Shown: positions 1-8,531 of the stretch, one piece after another | Layout: each line of letters opens with the position of its first letter | How positions within the stretch are numbered: position 1 is the stretch's first letter | Source of the DNA: JANMZO01 sp031383405 | GTDB taxonomy: Bacteria > Actinomycetota > Acidimicrobiia > Acidimicrobiales > JANYDT01 | Direction: 5' to 3' | DNA length: 64,000 nt | Assembly: GCA_031383405.1 (NCBI GenBank) | Contig: JANMZO010000022.1 | Location: 13,451 to 77,450 of the forward strand | Translations under genes and position numbers: made by a program | Notes under the pieces: generated by a model | Databases searched by the model: none | Seen by the model: the letters and a program-made list of their open reading frames with translations, nothing else | Told to the model about the DNA's origin: nothing

Positions 1-37
1 GAGATAAACCCCGCTCCGAAGGACCGGGGACGGCCGG

Positions 38-43
38 TAGGCT
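38..43 (+). promoter_or_regulatory. Candidate -10 box of alaS
   Basis: TAGGCT lies 9 nt before the alaS ATG, fitting the TANNNT actinobacterial -10 pattern. Transcription would start almost at the start codon. No convincing -35 is seen in the 37 bases available. Confidence 0.4.
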
Positions 44-52
44 GGCACCACC

Positions 53-2698
53 ATGTCTTCGACCCTGCCAGCGAACACCGCTCCACTGCACAACCCGGCT
101 CCACCGAAGTCCTCCGACGAGGTCAGACGCTCCTTTCTGGAGTACTTCATCGCGAACGGTCACACTGAGGTCGAGTCGGCCAGTTTGATCCCGCACGACC
201 CGACGATTCTTTTCAACGTCGCTGGCATGGTGCCGTTCAAGAGCTACTTCACCGGCGACGAAACCGCCCCGTTCAAGCGGGCGGCCACGTCCCAGAAGTG
301 CGCTCGTGCAGGTGGCAAGCACAACGACCTCGACGACGTCGGGCGCACCGCTCGCCACCTCGTGTTCTTCGAAATGCTCGGCAACTTCAGCTTCGGCGAC
401 TACTTCAAACGCGACGCAATCACCTTCGCGTGGGAGTTCGTGACGAAGGTGCTGCAGTTCGACCCGGCGAAGCTGTGGGTGACGGTGCACGAGTCCGACG
501 ACGAGGCGGAGCGCCTGTGGCAGGAACTCACGCCCATGCCCCTGCAACGCATCCAGCGGCTGGGCGACAAGGACAACTTCTGGCAGATGGGTCCCGTCGG
601 ACCCTGCGGTCCGTGCTCAGAGATCTTTTACGACCGCGGTCCGGAATACGGCCCCGAGGGCGGCCCACTCAACCCGGAGTCCGACGCCCGCTACATCGAG
701 TTCTGGAATCTGGTCTTCATGCAGTTTGCGCAGGCCGAGGATGGATCCCGCACCCCGCTCCCGAAGCCGTCGATCGACACCGGTGCAGGTCTCGAGCGAA
801 TCCTGTGCCTGCTGCAGGGCGTCGAAGCTGTCTGGGAAACCGATCTTATGGCTCCGATCATCAACAGGGCCCGCGAGCTCACCGGAGCCACCTACATCGT
901 CGGCGACTACAACGACCCAGACTCGTTCTCGCTGCGTGTCCTGGCCGAGCATGCCCGTTCGGGAGCGATGCTCATCTCCGACGACGTCTTTCCGTCAAAC
1001 ACCGGCCGCGGCTATGTGCTCGCCCGGATCCTTCGCCGGGCGATACGCCACGCCTACCGCCTCGGCGTCACGAAGCCGATACTCGGGGATCTGATGACCA
1101 TCGCGATCGATGTCATGGGGGGTGCCTACCCGCGGGTGCTCGAGCGCAAGATGCACATTCTCAACGTCGTCAACCGTGAAGAGGAGGGGTTCCGTCGTAC
1201 CCTGGAGCGGGGCTCGATACGGCTCGATGACGAGATCCGGTCGTTGGAACAAGACCAGGAGCTGAGCGGCGACACGGCCTTCGAGTTGCATGACACGTTC
1301 GGCTTCCAACTGGAACTTACCCGGGAGATTGCCGCGGAGCGCGGCGTCAACGTCGACGAAGTGCGCTTCAACGTGCTCATGACGGAGCAGCGCGACCGGG
1401 CGCGTGCGGCCCGAAAGGATTCGTCGACACCCGAGGAGTTGTCGAGGCTGTACCGCGAGATACAAGACGAAAACGGCACGACAACCTTCGTCGGCTACGA
1501 ACACGACGAGGTTGTTGATGCCAAGGTCATCGGTGTCGTGGAGACTGACGGGGGGGTTGAGGTTTTCCTCAACCGCACACCGTTCTACGCTGAATCCGGT
1601 GGACAGATCGGCGACACCGGGACCATCGTCACCGCCACGGGCAAGTTGGAGGTGACCGACACCACGTATGCAGTTCCGGGCCTGGTCCGTCACGTGGGCA
1701 CGCTGGTGAGCGGCGAGGTGGTAGTCGGTGACATCGCTCATGCTGCGATTGACGTGGCCAAACGTGACGCGACCCGTCGCAACCACACCGGAACCCACCT
1801 TCTGCACTGGGGTCTGAGGCAGGTGCTCGGCGATCACGTGAAGCAGGCCGGCTCGCTGGTCGGACCCGATCGTCTCCGGTTCGACTTCTCCCACTACGAG
1901 TCGGTGACGCCGGATCAGGTTCGGACGATCGAGGATCTTGTCAACGCGGCTGTGTTGGCCGGTACCGACACGTTGAATGCCGAAGTTACCAAGACCGAAG
2001 CGGAAGCGATGGGCGCTATTGCGTTCTTCGGCGACAAGTACGGTGAAAGAGTACGCGTACTCAGGGCTGGCCCGTCGTTGGAATTCTGCGGTGGAACCCA
2101 CGTGCACAACATCGGTCAGATCGGCGCGGTGAAGATCACCGGCGAAAGCTCGATCGGCTCGAACCTTCGTCGCATTGAGGCCACGACCGGTTTGCGGACT
2201 CTGGAGCGGTTGCGCTCGGGCGAATCGATGTTGGCCGGTGCAGCCGGCATACTGCGCGTAAAACCCGACGAAGTGGCCGACCGTGTCGCTCGCCTGCTCG
2301 ATGAGCGGAAGGTGCTCGAGAAGGAGATCGAGCAGCTGAAGCGGGCCGCCGCTGGGGCTGGAATCGGGTCGCTCATCGCGGGTGCGGTCAACGGGATTGT
2401 CGTGGCTCGGGTGGAAGATGCCGACCGGGATTCGCTGAAGGATCTCGCTCTGGCGATCCGCGACTCGGCCGGTATCCGGGGCGTGGTTCTCGGTTCGGCT
2501 CCCGCCTCGGGTGGCGTCGCATTGGTGAGTGCGGTTCGGAAAGACTCGGGTCTCCATGCCAGCGATCTGATCACCGAGGCGGCGAAGCTCGTGCAGGGGG
2601 GCGGCGGTAAGTCACCTGAGCTCGCCATCGCCGGAGGGCGGAAGCCCGAAGCTCTCGACGCCGCCCTTGCCGCGGCCCGTATCGCCGCCGGTATCTGA
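53..2698 (+). CDS. alaS: Alanyl-tRNA synthetase
   Basis: Charges tRNA-Ala with alanine in the cytoplasm and edits mischarged tRNA. The 881-residue length is normal for the family. The N-terminal class II catalytic core includes GRGYVLARILRRAIRH in the tRNA-recognition part. The editing domain carries the two zinc-binding motifs HTGTH (about residues 578-582) and CGGTH (679-683). A short coiled-coil region and a DHHA1-like C-terminal domain follow. The ATG at 53 follows a TAGGCT box. In actinobacteria alaS normally precedes ruvX and mltG; here metY and a CoA-binding gene are inserted between them. Identification is secure from family motifs. Confidence 0.98.
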   Translation: MSSTLPANTAPLHNPAPPKSSDEVRRSFLEYFIANGHTEVESASLIPHDPTILFNVAGMVPFKSYFTGDETAPFKRAATSQKCARAGGKHNDLDDVGRTARHLVFFEMLGNFSFGDYFKRDAITFAWEFVTKVLQFDPAKLWVTVHESDDEAERLWQELTPMPLQRIQRLGDKDNFWQMGPVGPCGPCSEIFYDRGPEYGPEGGPLNPESDARYIEFWNLVFMQFAQAEDGSRTPLPKPSIDTGAGLERILCLLQGVEAVWETDLMAPIINRARELTGATYIVGDYNDPDSFSLRVLAEHARSGAMLISDDVFPSNTGRGYVLARILRRAIRHAYRLGVTKPILGDLMTIAIDVMGGAYPRVLERKMHILNVVNREEEGFRRTLERGSIRLDDEIRSLEQDQELSGDTAFELHDTFGFQLELTREIAAERGVNVDEVRFNVLMTEQRDRARAARKDSSTPEELSRLYREIQDENGTTTFVGYEHDEVVDAKVIGVVETDGGVEVFLNRTPFYAESGGQIGDTGTIVTATGKLEVTDTTYAVPGLVRHVGTLVSGEVVVGDIAHAAIDVAKRDATRRNHTGTHLLHWGLRQVLGDHVKQAGSLVGPDRLRFDFSHYESVTPDQVRTIEDLVNAAVLAGTDTLNAEVTKTEAEAMGAIAFFGDKYGERVRVLRAGPSLEFCGGTHVHNIGQIGAVKITGESSIGSNLRRIEATTGLRTLERLRSGESMLAGAAGILRVKPDEVADRVARLLDERKVLEKEIEQLKRAAAGAGIGSLIAGAVNGIVVARVEDADRDSLKDLALAIRDSAGIRGVVLGSAPASGGVALVSAVRKDSGLHASDLITEAAKLVQGGGGKSPELAIAGGRKPEALDAALAAARIAAGI

Positions 2699-2711
2699 CC
2701 GCCCATCGGCC

Positions 2712-2758
2712 GTGTGGGTGCACCTTTCGGCCCTCCCGGGAGAAAAGTGAACCCACAC
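2712..2758. terminator. Palindrome after alaS, family 1
   Basis: Inverted repeat starting 14 nt after the alaS stop. The 17-nt arms (2712-2728 and 2742-2758) have two mismatches around a GC-rich loop. There is no U-tract. The core GGGTGCAC-N-TTT recurs at 19187-19233 after pbpC, so this may be a repeated terminator hairpin or a dispersed palindromic element. Confidence 0.55.
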
Positions 2759-2781
2759 AACGGGTTCGCACGACTCACCGG

Positions 2782-2787
2782 TACTCT
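2782..2787 (+). promoter_or_regulatory. Candidate leaderless -10 box of metY
   Basis: TACTCT is followed by exactly 6 nt and the metY ATG, the geometry expected for a leaderless actinobacterial transcript. It lies 23 bp downstream of the palindrome at 2712-2758. Confidence 0.5.
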
Positions 2788-2793
2788 GGAGAC

Positions 2794-4086
2794 ATGCCCG
2801 GTCCAGTCCCACAGCATGGATTTGCCACGCGCTCGATCCACGCGGGAGCGAGGCCTGATCCGATTACCGGTTCGCGGGCCACGCCGATCCACCAGACCAC
2901 CGCTTTCGTGTTCGAAGACGCGTCCGACGCGGCGACGCTTTTCGCGCTCCAGAAGTACGGTGACATCTACACGCGGCTGAGCAATCCGACGGTGGCTGTG
3001 TTCGAGGAACGAATGGCATCTCTCGAGGGTGGGATCGGGGCGGTGGCGACGTCGTCGGGGCAGGCGGCCGAGTTGCTGACCTTCGCAGCACTCGCCGGGT
3101 CCGGCGACCACATAGTGGCCAGCGCACATCTCTACGGCGGAACGCGTACGCTCCTCGAAAGCACCCTCGCCCGCTTCGGCGTCCAGACGACGTTCATTGC
3201 GAGCGACGATCCGGCGGCGTTCGCGGAAGCGGTCATGCCGAACACGAAGGCCCTCTATGCCGAGGTGGTTGCGAATCCGAGCGGCTCGGTCGCTGACCTT
3301 GAGGGACTCGCCGCTGTCGCCCACGCCAACGATGTTCCGCTTGTCGTCGATGCCACGTGCGCCACTCCGTACCTCTGTCGGCCGATCGAGTTCGGTGCCG
3401 ACATCGTGGTGCACTCGGCTACGAAGTTTCTCGGTGGACACGGGACTTCGCTCGGCGGGGTGGTCATCGAAAGCGGCACGTTCCCCTGGGACAACGGCCG
3501 TTTCCCGCTGATGACCGCACCCACACCGTCCTATGGGGGCATTAGCTGGACGGGAAACTTCGGCGAGTACGGGTGGCTGACCCGTCTGCGCGCAGAACAA
3601 TTGCGCGATACAGGTGCAACCCTGGCCCCGTTCAACGCGTTCCTGTTCCTGCAGGGTCTCGAAACGCTTCCGTTGCGCATGCGGGCGCATGTCGAAAACG
3701 CCCAGGCCGTCGCCCAGTTCCTCGACACCCATCCGCTGGTTTCCTGGGTCCGTTATGCGGGCTTATCAAACCACCCGCACCGGGAACGGGCCCGGAAGTA
3801 TCTGCCGAAGGGGCCCGGAGCGGTACTTGCGTTCGGAGTGAAAGGCGGCCGCGAAGCCGGTAAGCGATTCATTGACGCCGTCGAGCTCTGCTCCCACGTT
3901 GCGAACATCGGCGACGCCCGCACGCTCGTGATCCATCCGGCTTCGACCACCCACGCGCAACTCGACAGCGCCGCGCTCGCTGCGGCGGGGGTGGAAGATG
4001 ATCTGGTGAGGGTGAGCGTCGGGATCGAAGACGTCGATGACATCTGCGCCGATCTCCAGCAGGCACTTGTCAAGGCAGCACGATGA
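2794..4086 (+). CDS. metY: O-acetylhomoserine sulfhydrylase (Cys/Met metabolism PLP enzyme)
   Basis: PLP enzyme of the cystathionine gamma-synthase family. It is expected to make homocysteine from O-acetylhomoserine and sulfide in direct sulfhydrylation. The 430-residue length and the N-terminal start (GFATRSIHAGARPDP) fit the MetY branch rather than the shorter MetB branch. The PLP lysine is Lys211 in HSATKFLGGHGTS. ATG 2794 is six bases after TACTCT. The stop overlaps the next gene (ATGA), so the two are coupled. MetY next to a CoA-binding protein is a common actinobacterial pairing. Exact acyl specificity (acetyl or succinyl) cannot be read from sequence. Confidence 0.93.
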   Translation: MPGPVPQHGFATRSIHAGARPDPITGSRATPIHQTTAFVFEDASDAATLFALQKYGDIYTRLSNPTVAVFEERMASLEGGIGAVATSSGQAAELLTFAALAGSGDHIVASAHLYGGTRTLLESTLARFGVQTTFIASDDPAAFAEAVMPNTKALYAEVVANPSGSVADLEGLAAVAHANDVPLVVDATCATPYLCRPIEFGADIVVHSATKFLGGHGTSLGGVVIESGTFPWDNGRFPLMTAPTPSYGGISWTGNFGEYGWLTRLRAEQLRDTGATLAPFNAFLFLQGLETLPLRMRAHVENAQAVAQFLDTHPLVSWVRYAGLSNHPHRERARKYLPKGPGAVLAFGVKGGREAGKRFIDAVELCSHVANIGDARTLVIHPASTTHAQLDSAALAAAGVEDDLVRVSVGIEDVDDICADLQQALVKAAR

Positions 4087-4562
4087 ACTTCCCTCAAGCG
4101 TCACCTGCCGCCATCCTGAGTGTGCTCCGGTCAACGAAAACCGTGGCCCTGGTCGGGTCTTCGGCCAAGGCTTGGCGCGCATCGTATTTTGTCGCGACGT
4201 ATCTACGGGCCGATGCCCGCGAATACACTGTGTGGTACGTGAACCCGGGAGTGACCGAAATCCTCGGACAGCGGGTGTATCCCTCGGTAGGCGATCTTCC
4301 CGGTGTGCCCGACCTGATCGATGTCTTCCGTAGCGCAGAAGACCTTCCGGCGGTGACCGACGAGGCGATACGCATCGGAGCCAAGAGCCTCTGGTTCCAG
4401 CTCGGACTCCGTTGCGATGGGGCCGCGATCCGAGCCGAAGCCGCCGGTCTGGCTGTCGTGCAGGACCGTTGTCTGAAGGTCGAGCACGCCCGTTACGGGG
4501 GCGGGCTGCACAAGGCCGGGTTCGACACGGGTGTGATCTCATCGCGCCGAGCCTTCAGGTGA
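4083..4562 (+). CDS. CoA-binding domain protein (YccU/COG1832-like)
   Basis: Small single-domain Rossmann-type protein of 159 residues. It matches the CoA-binding family through KTVALVGSSAKAWRAS near the N terminus, followed by YTVWYVNPGVTEILGQRVYPSV. The middle has VFRSAEDLPAVTDEAI and a conserved WFQLGL, and the end VVQDRCLKVEHAR is typical of the family. The ATG overlaps the metY stop by 4 bp, so co-translation is likely. The family often sits beside metY or other methionine genes, but its biochemical role is not established. A regulatory or CoA/acyl-CoA sensing role in methionine synthesis is inference only. Confidence 0.85.
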   Translation: MNFPQASPAAILSVLRSTKTVALVGSSAKAWRASYFVATYLRADAREYTVWYVNPGVTEILGQRVYPSVGDLPGVPDLIDVFRSAEDLPAVTDEAIRIGAKSLWFQLGLRCDGAAIRAEAAGLAVVQDRCLKVEHARYGGGLHKAGFDTGVISSRRAFR

Positions 4563-4647
4563 TTCCTACCCTGGGTTCCGGGTGTGGGTTCTGACCAAAA
4601 AACCGCACAGGGTTTGCGACGCGTCACGGCCGCGGAAGCGGCCGATC

Positions 4648-4653
4648 TACGAT
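4648..4653 (+). promoter_or_regulatory. Candidate leaderless -10 box of ruvX
   Basis: TACGAT is followed by 6 nt and the ruvX ATG. This supports the start at 4660 over the longer in-frame start at 4582. Confidence 0.5.
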
Positions 4654-4659
4654 CGGTGT

Positions 4660-5202
4660 ATGGCTCGAGCGCTCGGCATCGACCTCGGGAGCAAACGTAT
4701 CGGCGTGGCCTCGAGTGACACCACCCGTACGCTCGCGAGTCCCGTGGCCGTGGTGCAGCGCCGGGGATCGCGAAGCGCTGACCACAAGGCGATCTCCGAG
4801 ATCATTTCCGAGTACGAACCTGACGTGATCGTTGTCGGCCTTCCGCTGTCCTTGAACGGCTCAGAGAGCCATGCCGCTGCACTTGTGCGGGCGGAGATCA
4901 CCGAAATGGAAAAGGTGTTCACGGTTCCGATCGTTGCGCACGATGAACGGTTCTCGACGGCAACGGCCCACGCCTCGATGATGGAGCGCAAAATGAATGC
5001 CCAAGCGCGACGCAAGGTCGTCGACAAGGTGGCCGCAGCGGTTATGCTCCAGAGCTGGCTCGATAGCGAGGCCCACCGTCGAAACCACTTGTCCGACCGG
5101 GTACACAAACCCGACCAGACCCGGTCAACTTCTCAATCCACCGATCAGTTCAATGACCTCCATGCCGAATTGGCCGCCAACCCGAAAGCGGTACTTCCAT
5201 GA
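4660..5202 (+). CDS. ruvX: YqgF/RuvX putative pre-16S rRNA nuclease / Holliday junction resolvase-like
   Basis: RNase H-fold nuclease of 180 residues, implicated in 16S rRNA 5' maturation and originally predicted to resolve Holliday junctions. The motif GIDLGSKRIGVASSD carries the first catalytic Asp (Asp8). VVGLPLSLNG and HDERFSTATA provide the remaining family motifs. The last 30 or so residues are a polar extension without clear homology. I chose ATG 4660 because the family starts just before the GIDLG motif and a TACGAT box lies six bases upstream; a 26-residue longer frame exists but looks unlike the family. The stop overlaps mltG by 4 bp, the normal actinobacterial arrangement. Confidence 0.92.
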   Translation: MARALGIDLGSKRIGVASSDTTRTLASPVAVVQRRGSRSADHKAISEIISEYEPDVIVVGLPLSLNGSESHAAALVRAEITEMEKVFTVPIVAHDERFSTATAHASMMERKMNAQARRKVVDKVAAAVMLQSWLDSEAHRRNHLSDRVHKPDQTRSTSQSTDQFNDLHAELAANPKAVLP

Positions 5203-6704
5203 GTGACGTGTCCCCGGACAGTGACTGGAGTCGCGGCGCCGATGATGTCTGGGAAAGCGACTCGGCCTGGGAGGCGGAGGGTGACTGGGGCCAGGCTTCA
5301 TCCCGGTTTTCCCGCAATGACGAAGGCCTCGAACGAGGATGGGTCGACGACGGCGCCTCCGCACGCACGACCTCCGCCTCCGCCTCCTCCGGGTCGCAGG
5401 GCAACCACTCGCTCGATCCCGTGGAATCGCAACCGACTCCCGTGCCGACGCGGCCCTCATCACGACCGTTGGCGGCAGTTCCGTCGTCGGTCGCGGCCGC
5501 CCCGGCGCTGCCCGCAGCACCGGGCCCGGCCTCTCCCGTTCCAATCGTGCCGCGCGCTGCCGTGACCCCTCCGCTAACGAAAATCACCAGGTCGTCGCGC
5601 CGGGCGCGCCGCAACCATGACACCTTCGACACCTTTGACACCTTCGACGATGACGAGGACGAGGAGGCTTTCCCTCAGCCTCGACGCTGGCGTGGTTTTC
5701 TCGGCTTCCTGCTCGTGCTCGTGATATTGGCAGGTGGGCTGCTGTTCACACTGCAGTGGTACCGAAGCCAGGTCACGCCGTCGGGCACACAGGGTCCGGC
5801 TGTCTCGATCACCATTCCCAGCAATACCTCAACTTCTCGGATCGGCCAGATCCTCCATGAGAACAAGGTGATCGGCAACCCCACCCTCTTCCGGTTCTAT
5901 GCCCAGTACAAGGGTAAGGGTGGCTTCGAGGCCGGACGCTACAAGTTTCCTACCAACGCGTCCTTCGACGCCACGCTGGCCATTCTTGCGAAGGGAGCGG
6001 CGGTTCCGGAGCAGAACCGGGTCACGATCCCTGAAGGCTTCCGGATAGAGCAGATCGCCGATCGGGTGGCTGCGAAGTTGCCCGGCCGAACACGTGACGG
6101 CTTCATCGAAGCGGCTACCTCCGGAAAGATCCGCTCGTCGTTCTCACCCTCAAGCGCAACGACCCTCGAAGGCTTCCTGTTCCCTGAGACGTACACCTTC
6201 ACGCTCGAAGAAGATGAGTCGACCGTGGTCACCCGAATGGTGGAGACTTTCGATCAGATCGCGGATGAAGTTGGGTTGAGCCGATCGCAGGAAAAAGTCG
6301 GCCTGACTCCGTACGAAACGGTAGTTCTCGCGTCACTGATCGAACGTGAAGCGAAGATCGACTCCGATCGGGCCAAGATCTCCCGGGTGATATTCAACCG
6401 GCTGAAAGCCGAGACCCCCCTGCAGATCGATGCAACGCTGGTCTACGCCCTCGGCGGGGTCGACCGGGTGTTGCTCGACGACCTGAAGAAGGACGGCCCC
6501 TACAACACCTACACACGTAAGGGGCTTCCGCCCACGCCGATCGCTTCGCCGGGCAAAGCGTCGCTCATCGCGGCGTTGAATCCGGAGAAGGGCGACTGGC
6601 TGTACTACGTCGTCACCGGCACCGATGGTTCGCATTCGTTCGCGACGACGTTCAAAGAACACAAGGCGAACATCCGACTGGCAAAGGAACGTGGCCTGCG
6701 GTGA
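5199..6704 (+). CDS. mltG: Endolytic murein transglycosylase MltG (YceG)
   Basis: Membrane-anchored lytic transglycosylase that cleaves nascent glycan strands, setting their length. It has 501 residues. Residues 1-165 are a disordered, Pro/Ala/Ser-rich cytoplasmic tail ending in an acidic block with repeated DTF units (9-bp DNA repeats near 5619-5645). A single membrane helix follows (about 166-188), then the extracytoplasmic YceG domain. The catalytic Glu is likely Glu382 in LIEREAKID, with the family motifs GLPPTPIASPG and YYVVTGTDGSHSF downstream. Long disordered N tails are common in actinobacterial MltG and rare in E. coli. ATGA overlap with ruvX and GTGA overlap with aroE indicate one transcript. 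Confidence 0.94.
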   Translation: MSDVSPDSDWSRGADDVWESDSAWEAEGDWGQASSRFSRNDEGLERGWVDDGASARTTSASASSGSQGNHSLDPVESQPTPVPTRPSSRPLAAVPSSVAAAPALPAAPGPASPVPIVPRAAVTPPLTKITRSSRRARRNHDTFDTFDTFDDDEDEEAFPQPRRWRGFLGFLLVLVILAGGLLFTLQWYRSQVTPSGTQGPAVSITIPSNTSTSRIGQILHENKVIGNPTLFRFYAQYKGKGGFEAGRYKFPTNASFDATLAILAKGAAVPEQNRVTIPEGFRIEQIADRVAAKLPGRTRDGFIEAATSGKIRSSFSPSSATTLEGFLFPETYTFTLEEDESTVVTRMVETFDQIADEVGLSRSQEKVGLTPYETVVLASLIEREAKIDSDRAKISRVIFNRLKAETPLQIDATLVYALGGVDRVLLDDLKKDGPYNTYTRKGLPPTPIASPGKASLIAALNPEKGDWLYYVVTGTDGSHSFATTFKEHKANIRLAKERGLR

Positions 6705-7573
6705 CCGAACCGGCGGCCGACGCACGATCCCTTCTGAACGGGGCCACCCGGGTATGCGGGGTGATTGGAGATCCGGTCGGTCACTCTCTCTCACCGGCTC
6801 TGCACAATGCCGGATACGCCGCGCTCGGGCTCGATTTTGTCTACGTCGCGTTCGCTGTGAGTCGCGACCTCGGCCGCGGAGCCGTTGACGCCATGCGCTC
6901 GTTGCAGTTGGCCGGGCTTTCGGTGACGATGCCCCACAAAGACACCATCGCCCGCTTCGCCGATGAGGTGTCGGACGACGTGGCCATGCTGGGGTCCGGT
7001 AATACGCTGCGCTGGGTGAATAACCGGATCCGGGCCGAAACCACAGACGGGCCCGGCTGCATCACCGCGCTTCGTGAGGGCGGTGCCGATCCCGCGGGGA
7101 GGCGGGTCATGGTGCTCGGTGCCGGTGGGGCCGGGCGAGCCGTCATCCATGCCGCGGCCAACGCCGGGGCCCGGGAAATCATCGTCGTCAACCGCAGCGT
7201 CGAGCGGGCCGAGGCCGCCCTTCTCCTGACCAACGGCATAGGTCGGGTGGGCTCGGCCGACGAAGCCGACACATGCGACATCATCGTCAATGCCACGTCG
7301 ATCGGGATGGGGCCTCCCGCCCCGGGCGACGCTGCGGTCGCGCTGCCACTCGATCCGGCCCGCCTCGGACCCGGGCAGTACGTCAACGATCTGATCTATC
7401 ACCCGCTGGTCACATCACTCATGATCAGGGCGGCCGAACGCGGTGTGACGGTGATTGGTGGTGTGGGCATGCTGCTCCACCAGGCTGCGCTCCAGTTCAC
7501 CTTCTTCACGGGTGAACCCGCCCCCATAGAGGCGATGCGATCCGCGGTCCAGCAGCACTTGGCGAGCCGGTAA
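6701..7573 (+). CDS. aroE: Shikimate dehydrogenase
   Basis: NADP-dependent reduction of 3-dehydroshikimate to shikimate, the fourth step of chorismate synthesis. The 290 residues contain the substrate-site motif GDPVGHSLSPALHNAGY, the catalytic-Lys motif MPHKD, and the nucleotide-binding VLGAGGAGRAV with NRS after the second strand. NATSIGM and the C-terminal GVGMLLHQAALQF are also typical. The GTG start at 6701 overlaps the mltG stop. The aroE-aroC-aroK-aroB-aroQ series is one pathway block, although it is interrupted by a peptidase gene and by the alpha-2-macroglobulin/PBP1C pair. Identification is secure. Confidence 0.96.
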   Translation: MTEPAADARSLLNGATRVCGVIGDPVGHSLSPALHNAGYAALGLDFVYVAFAVSRDLGRGAVDAMRSLQLAGLSVTMPHKDTIARFADEVSDDVAMLGSGNTLRWVNNRIRAETTDGPGCITALREGGADPAGRRVMVLGAGGAGRAVIHAAANAGAREIIVVNRSVERAEAALLLTNGIGRVGSADEADTCDIIVNATSIGMGPPAPGDAAVALPLDPARLGPGQYVNDLIYHPLVTSLMIRAAERGVTVIGGVGMLLHQAALQFTFFTGEPAPIEAMRSAVQQHLASR

Positions 7574-7590
7574 CAGGTCCTACGATCCGA

Positions 7591-7635
7591 AACGCCGGAT
7601 TCGAAAACGCCGGATTCGAAAACGCCGGAATCAGG
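7591..7635. repeat. 15-bp tandem repeat, three units
   Basis: Unit AACGCCGGATTCGAA at 7591-7605 and 7606-7620, identical, then a third copy at 7621-7635 diverging after 9 bases. It lies in the intergenic space between aroE and the prepilin peptidase gene. The unit length matches tandem repeats found elsewhere in this window. Confidence 0.95.
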
Positions 7636-7663
7636 TGTCAGGCCGTTAGCGCTAGTGGACCGC

Positions 7664-7669
7664 TAGTCT
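7664..7669 (+). promoter_or_regulatory. Candidate -10 box before the prepilin peptidase gene
   Basis: TAGTCT lies 7 nt before a GTG at 7677 and 24 nt before the peptidase ATG at 7694. The GTG would be a leaderless start for a tiny open frame; otherwise the peptidase gene has a short leader. Confidence 0.4.
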
Positions 7670-7676
7670 CGGCGGC

Positions 7677-7697
7677 GTGATCGGAGTCTGTTCATGA
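7677..7697 (+). other. Possible leaderless six-codon leader ORF
   Basis: GTG ATC GGA GTC TGT TCA TGA encodes VIGVCS. Its stop overlaps the ATG of the prepilin peptidase gene (ATGA). The GTG sits 7 nt after TAGTCT, the spacing used by leaderless genes in this window. It could deliver ribosomes to the next start by termination-reinitiation. This rests only on geometry. Confidence 0.2.
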
Positions 7698-8473
7698 CGG
7701 GAACTGTCGGCGGAGCGTTGGTTGGCGGGCTCATCGGGTTCGTCGCGTCGCCGGCGGTATCGGTCCTCACGACCCGTCCTCCACTGCTCGATGCCAAAGA
7801 GCTTCCAAGCCTGAAGTTTCGGTGCGACAGTTGCGGCTCGGCGCTGAAAGCGATGGATTCGGTTCCGCTTGTTTCGTTTGTGATTCGACGCGGCCGCTGT
7901 CGTCTCTGCGGCGGGCGTATCAGCCGATGGGACTTCGCAGCGGAAATCCTGTCGGTCGTTGTCGGGGCTCTCGTGGGGTGGCGGGTGGGGTTGGTGCGCG
8001 AGCTTCCCGCTTTCCTGGTCCTCGGCCTCGTCAGTGTCATCGTGCTGCTGGTTGACGCCCGGCTGCACAAGATTGCGACTCGCCTGATCTACCCGGCCAC
8101 TGCGCTTGGGTTTGTGCTGCTCGCATTCGCCGGGCTCACGGGCGGACGTCGCGGAGACGTACTCGTTGCCGCACTGGGTGGCGTCGCAGCGAGCGCCTTC
8201 ATCTGGTTTCTCGTCCTCGTCTACCCGGCCGGTATGGGTGACGGTGACGCCAGGCTCGTACTGTTTCTCGGCATGTTTCTCGGTTGGTTCGGCTGGAGAT
8301 ATGTGTACCTAGGACTCACGGCCGGGTTTCTTCTCGGGTCCGTCTTCGGACTCGGAATCGCCGTAGTCAAAAGGACCGGCCGGAAAACGAAGTTCGCGTT
8401 CGGGCCCTACCTCTGTGCCGGTGCCCTCTTCGTTGTACTTTGGCCCGGCATATTCTCGTCGTACATGCAGTAA
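7694..8473 (+). CDS. Prepilin leader peptidase (A24 family, type IV prepilin peptidase-like)
   Basis: Polytopic membrane aspartyl protease that removes leader peptides from type IV pilin-like proteins, usually also N-methylating them. It has 259 residues. The cytoplasmic N-terminal zinc-type motif CDSCG (from about residue 44) and CRLCGG (about 71-75) belongs to the methyltransferase-containing subclass. Catalytic aspartates are in LVDARLHKI and GMGDGDARL. Six or so hydrophobic helices follow. A peptidase gene between aroE and aroC is seen in several actinobacterial genomes. No pilin or secretion ATPase gene lies in the window, so the substrate is unknown. Confidence 0.88.
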   Translation: MTGTVGGALVGGLIGFVASPAVSVLTTRPPLLDAKELPSLKFRCDSCGSALKAMDSVPLVSFVIRRGRCRLCGGRISRWDFAAEILSVVVGALVGWRVGLVRELPAFLVLGLVSVIVLLVDARLHKIATRLIYPATALGFVLLAFAGLTGGRRGDVLVAALGGVAASAFIWFLVLVYPAGMGDGDARLVLFLGMFLGWFGWRYVYLGLTAGFLLGSVFGLGIAVVKRTGRKTKFAFGPYLCAGALFVVLWPGIFSSYMQ

Positions 8474-8531
8474 GTCCGCTCAGCAACGACCTGCCCGGTT
8501 ATTGCCGTCGAGTCATACGAGTCATCCTAGA

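Noticed and set aside
995..3732. Long open frames on the minus strand opposite alaS and metY (over 500 codons each)
   Set aside because: They lie opposite clearly coding genes, lack any family motif, and are expected from high-GC codon bias.
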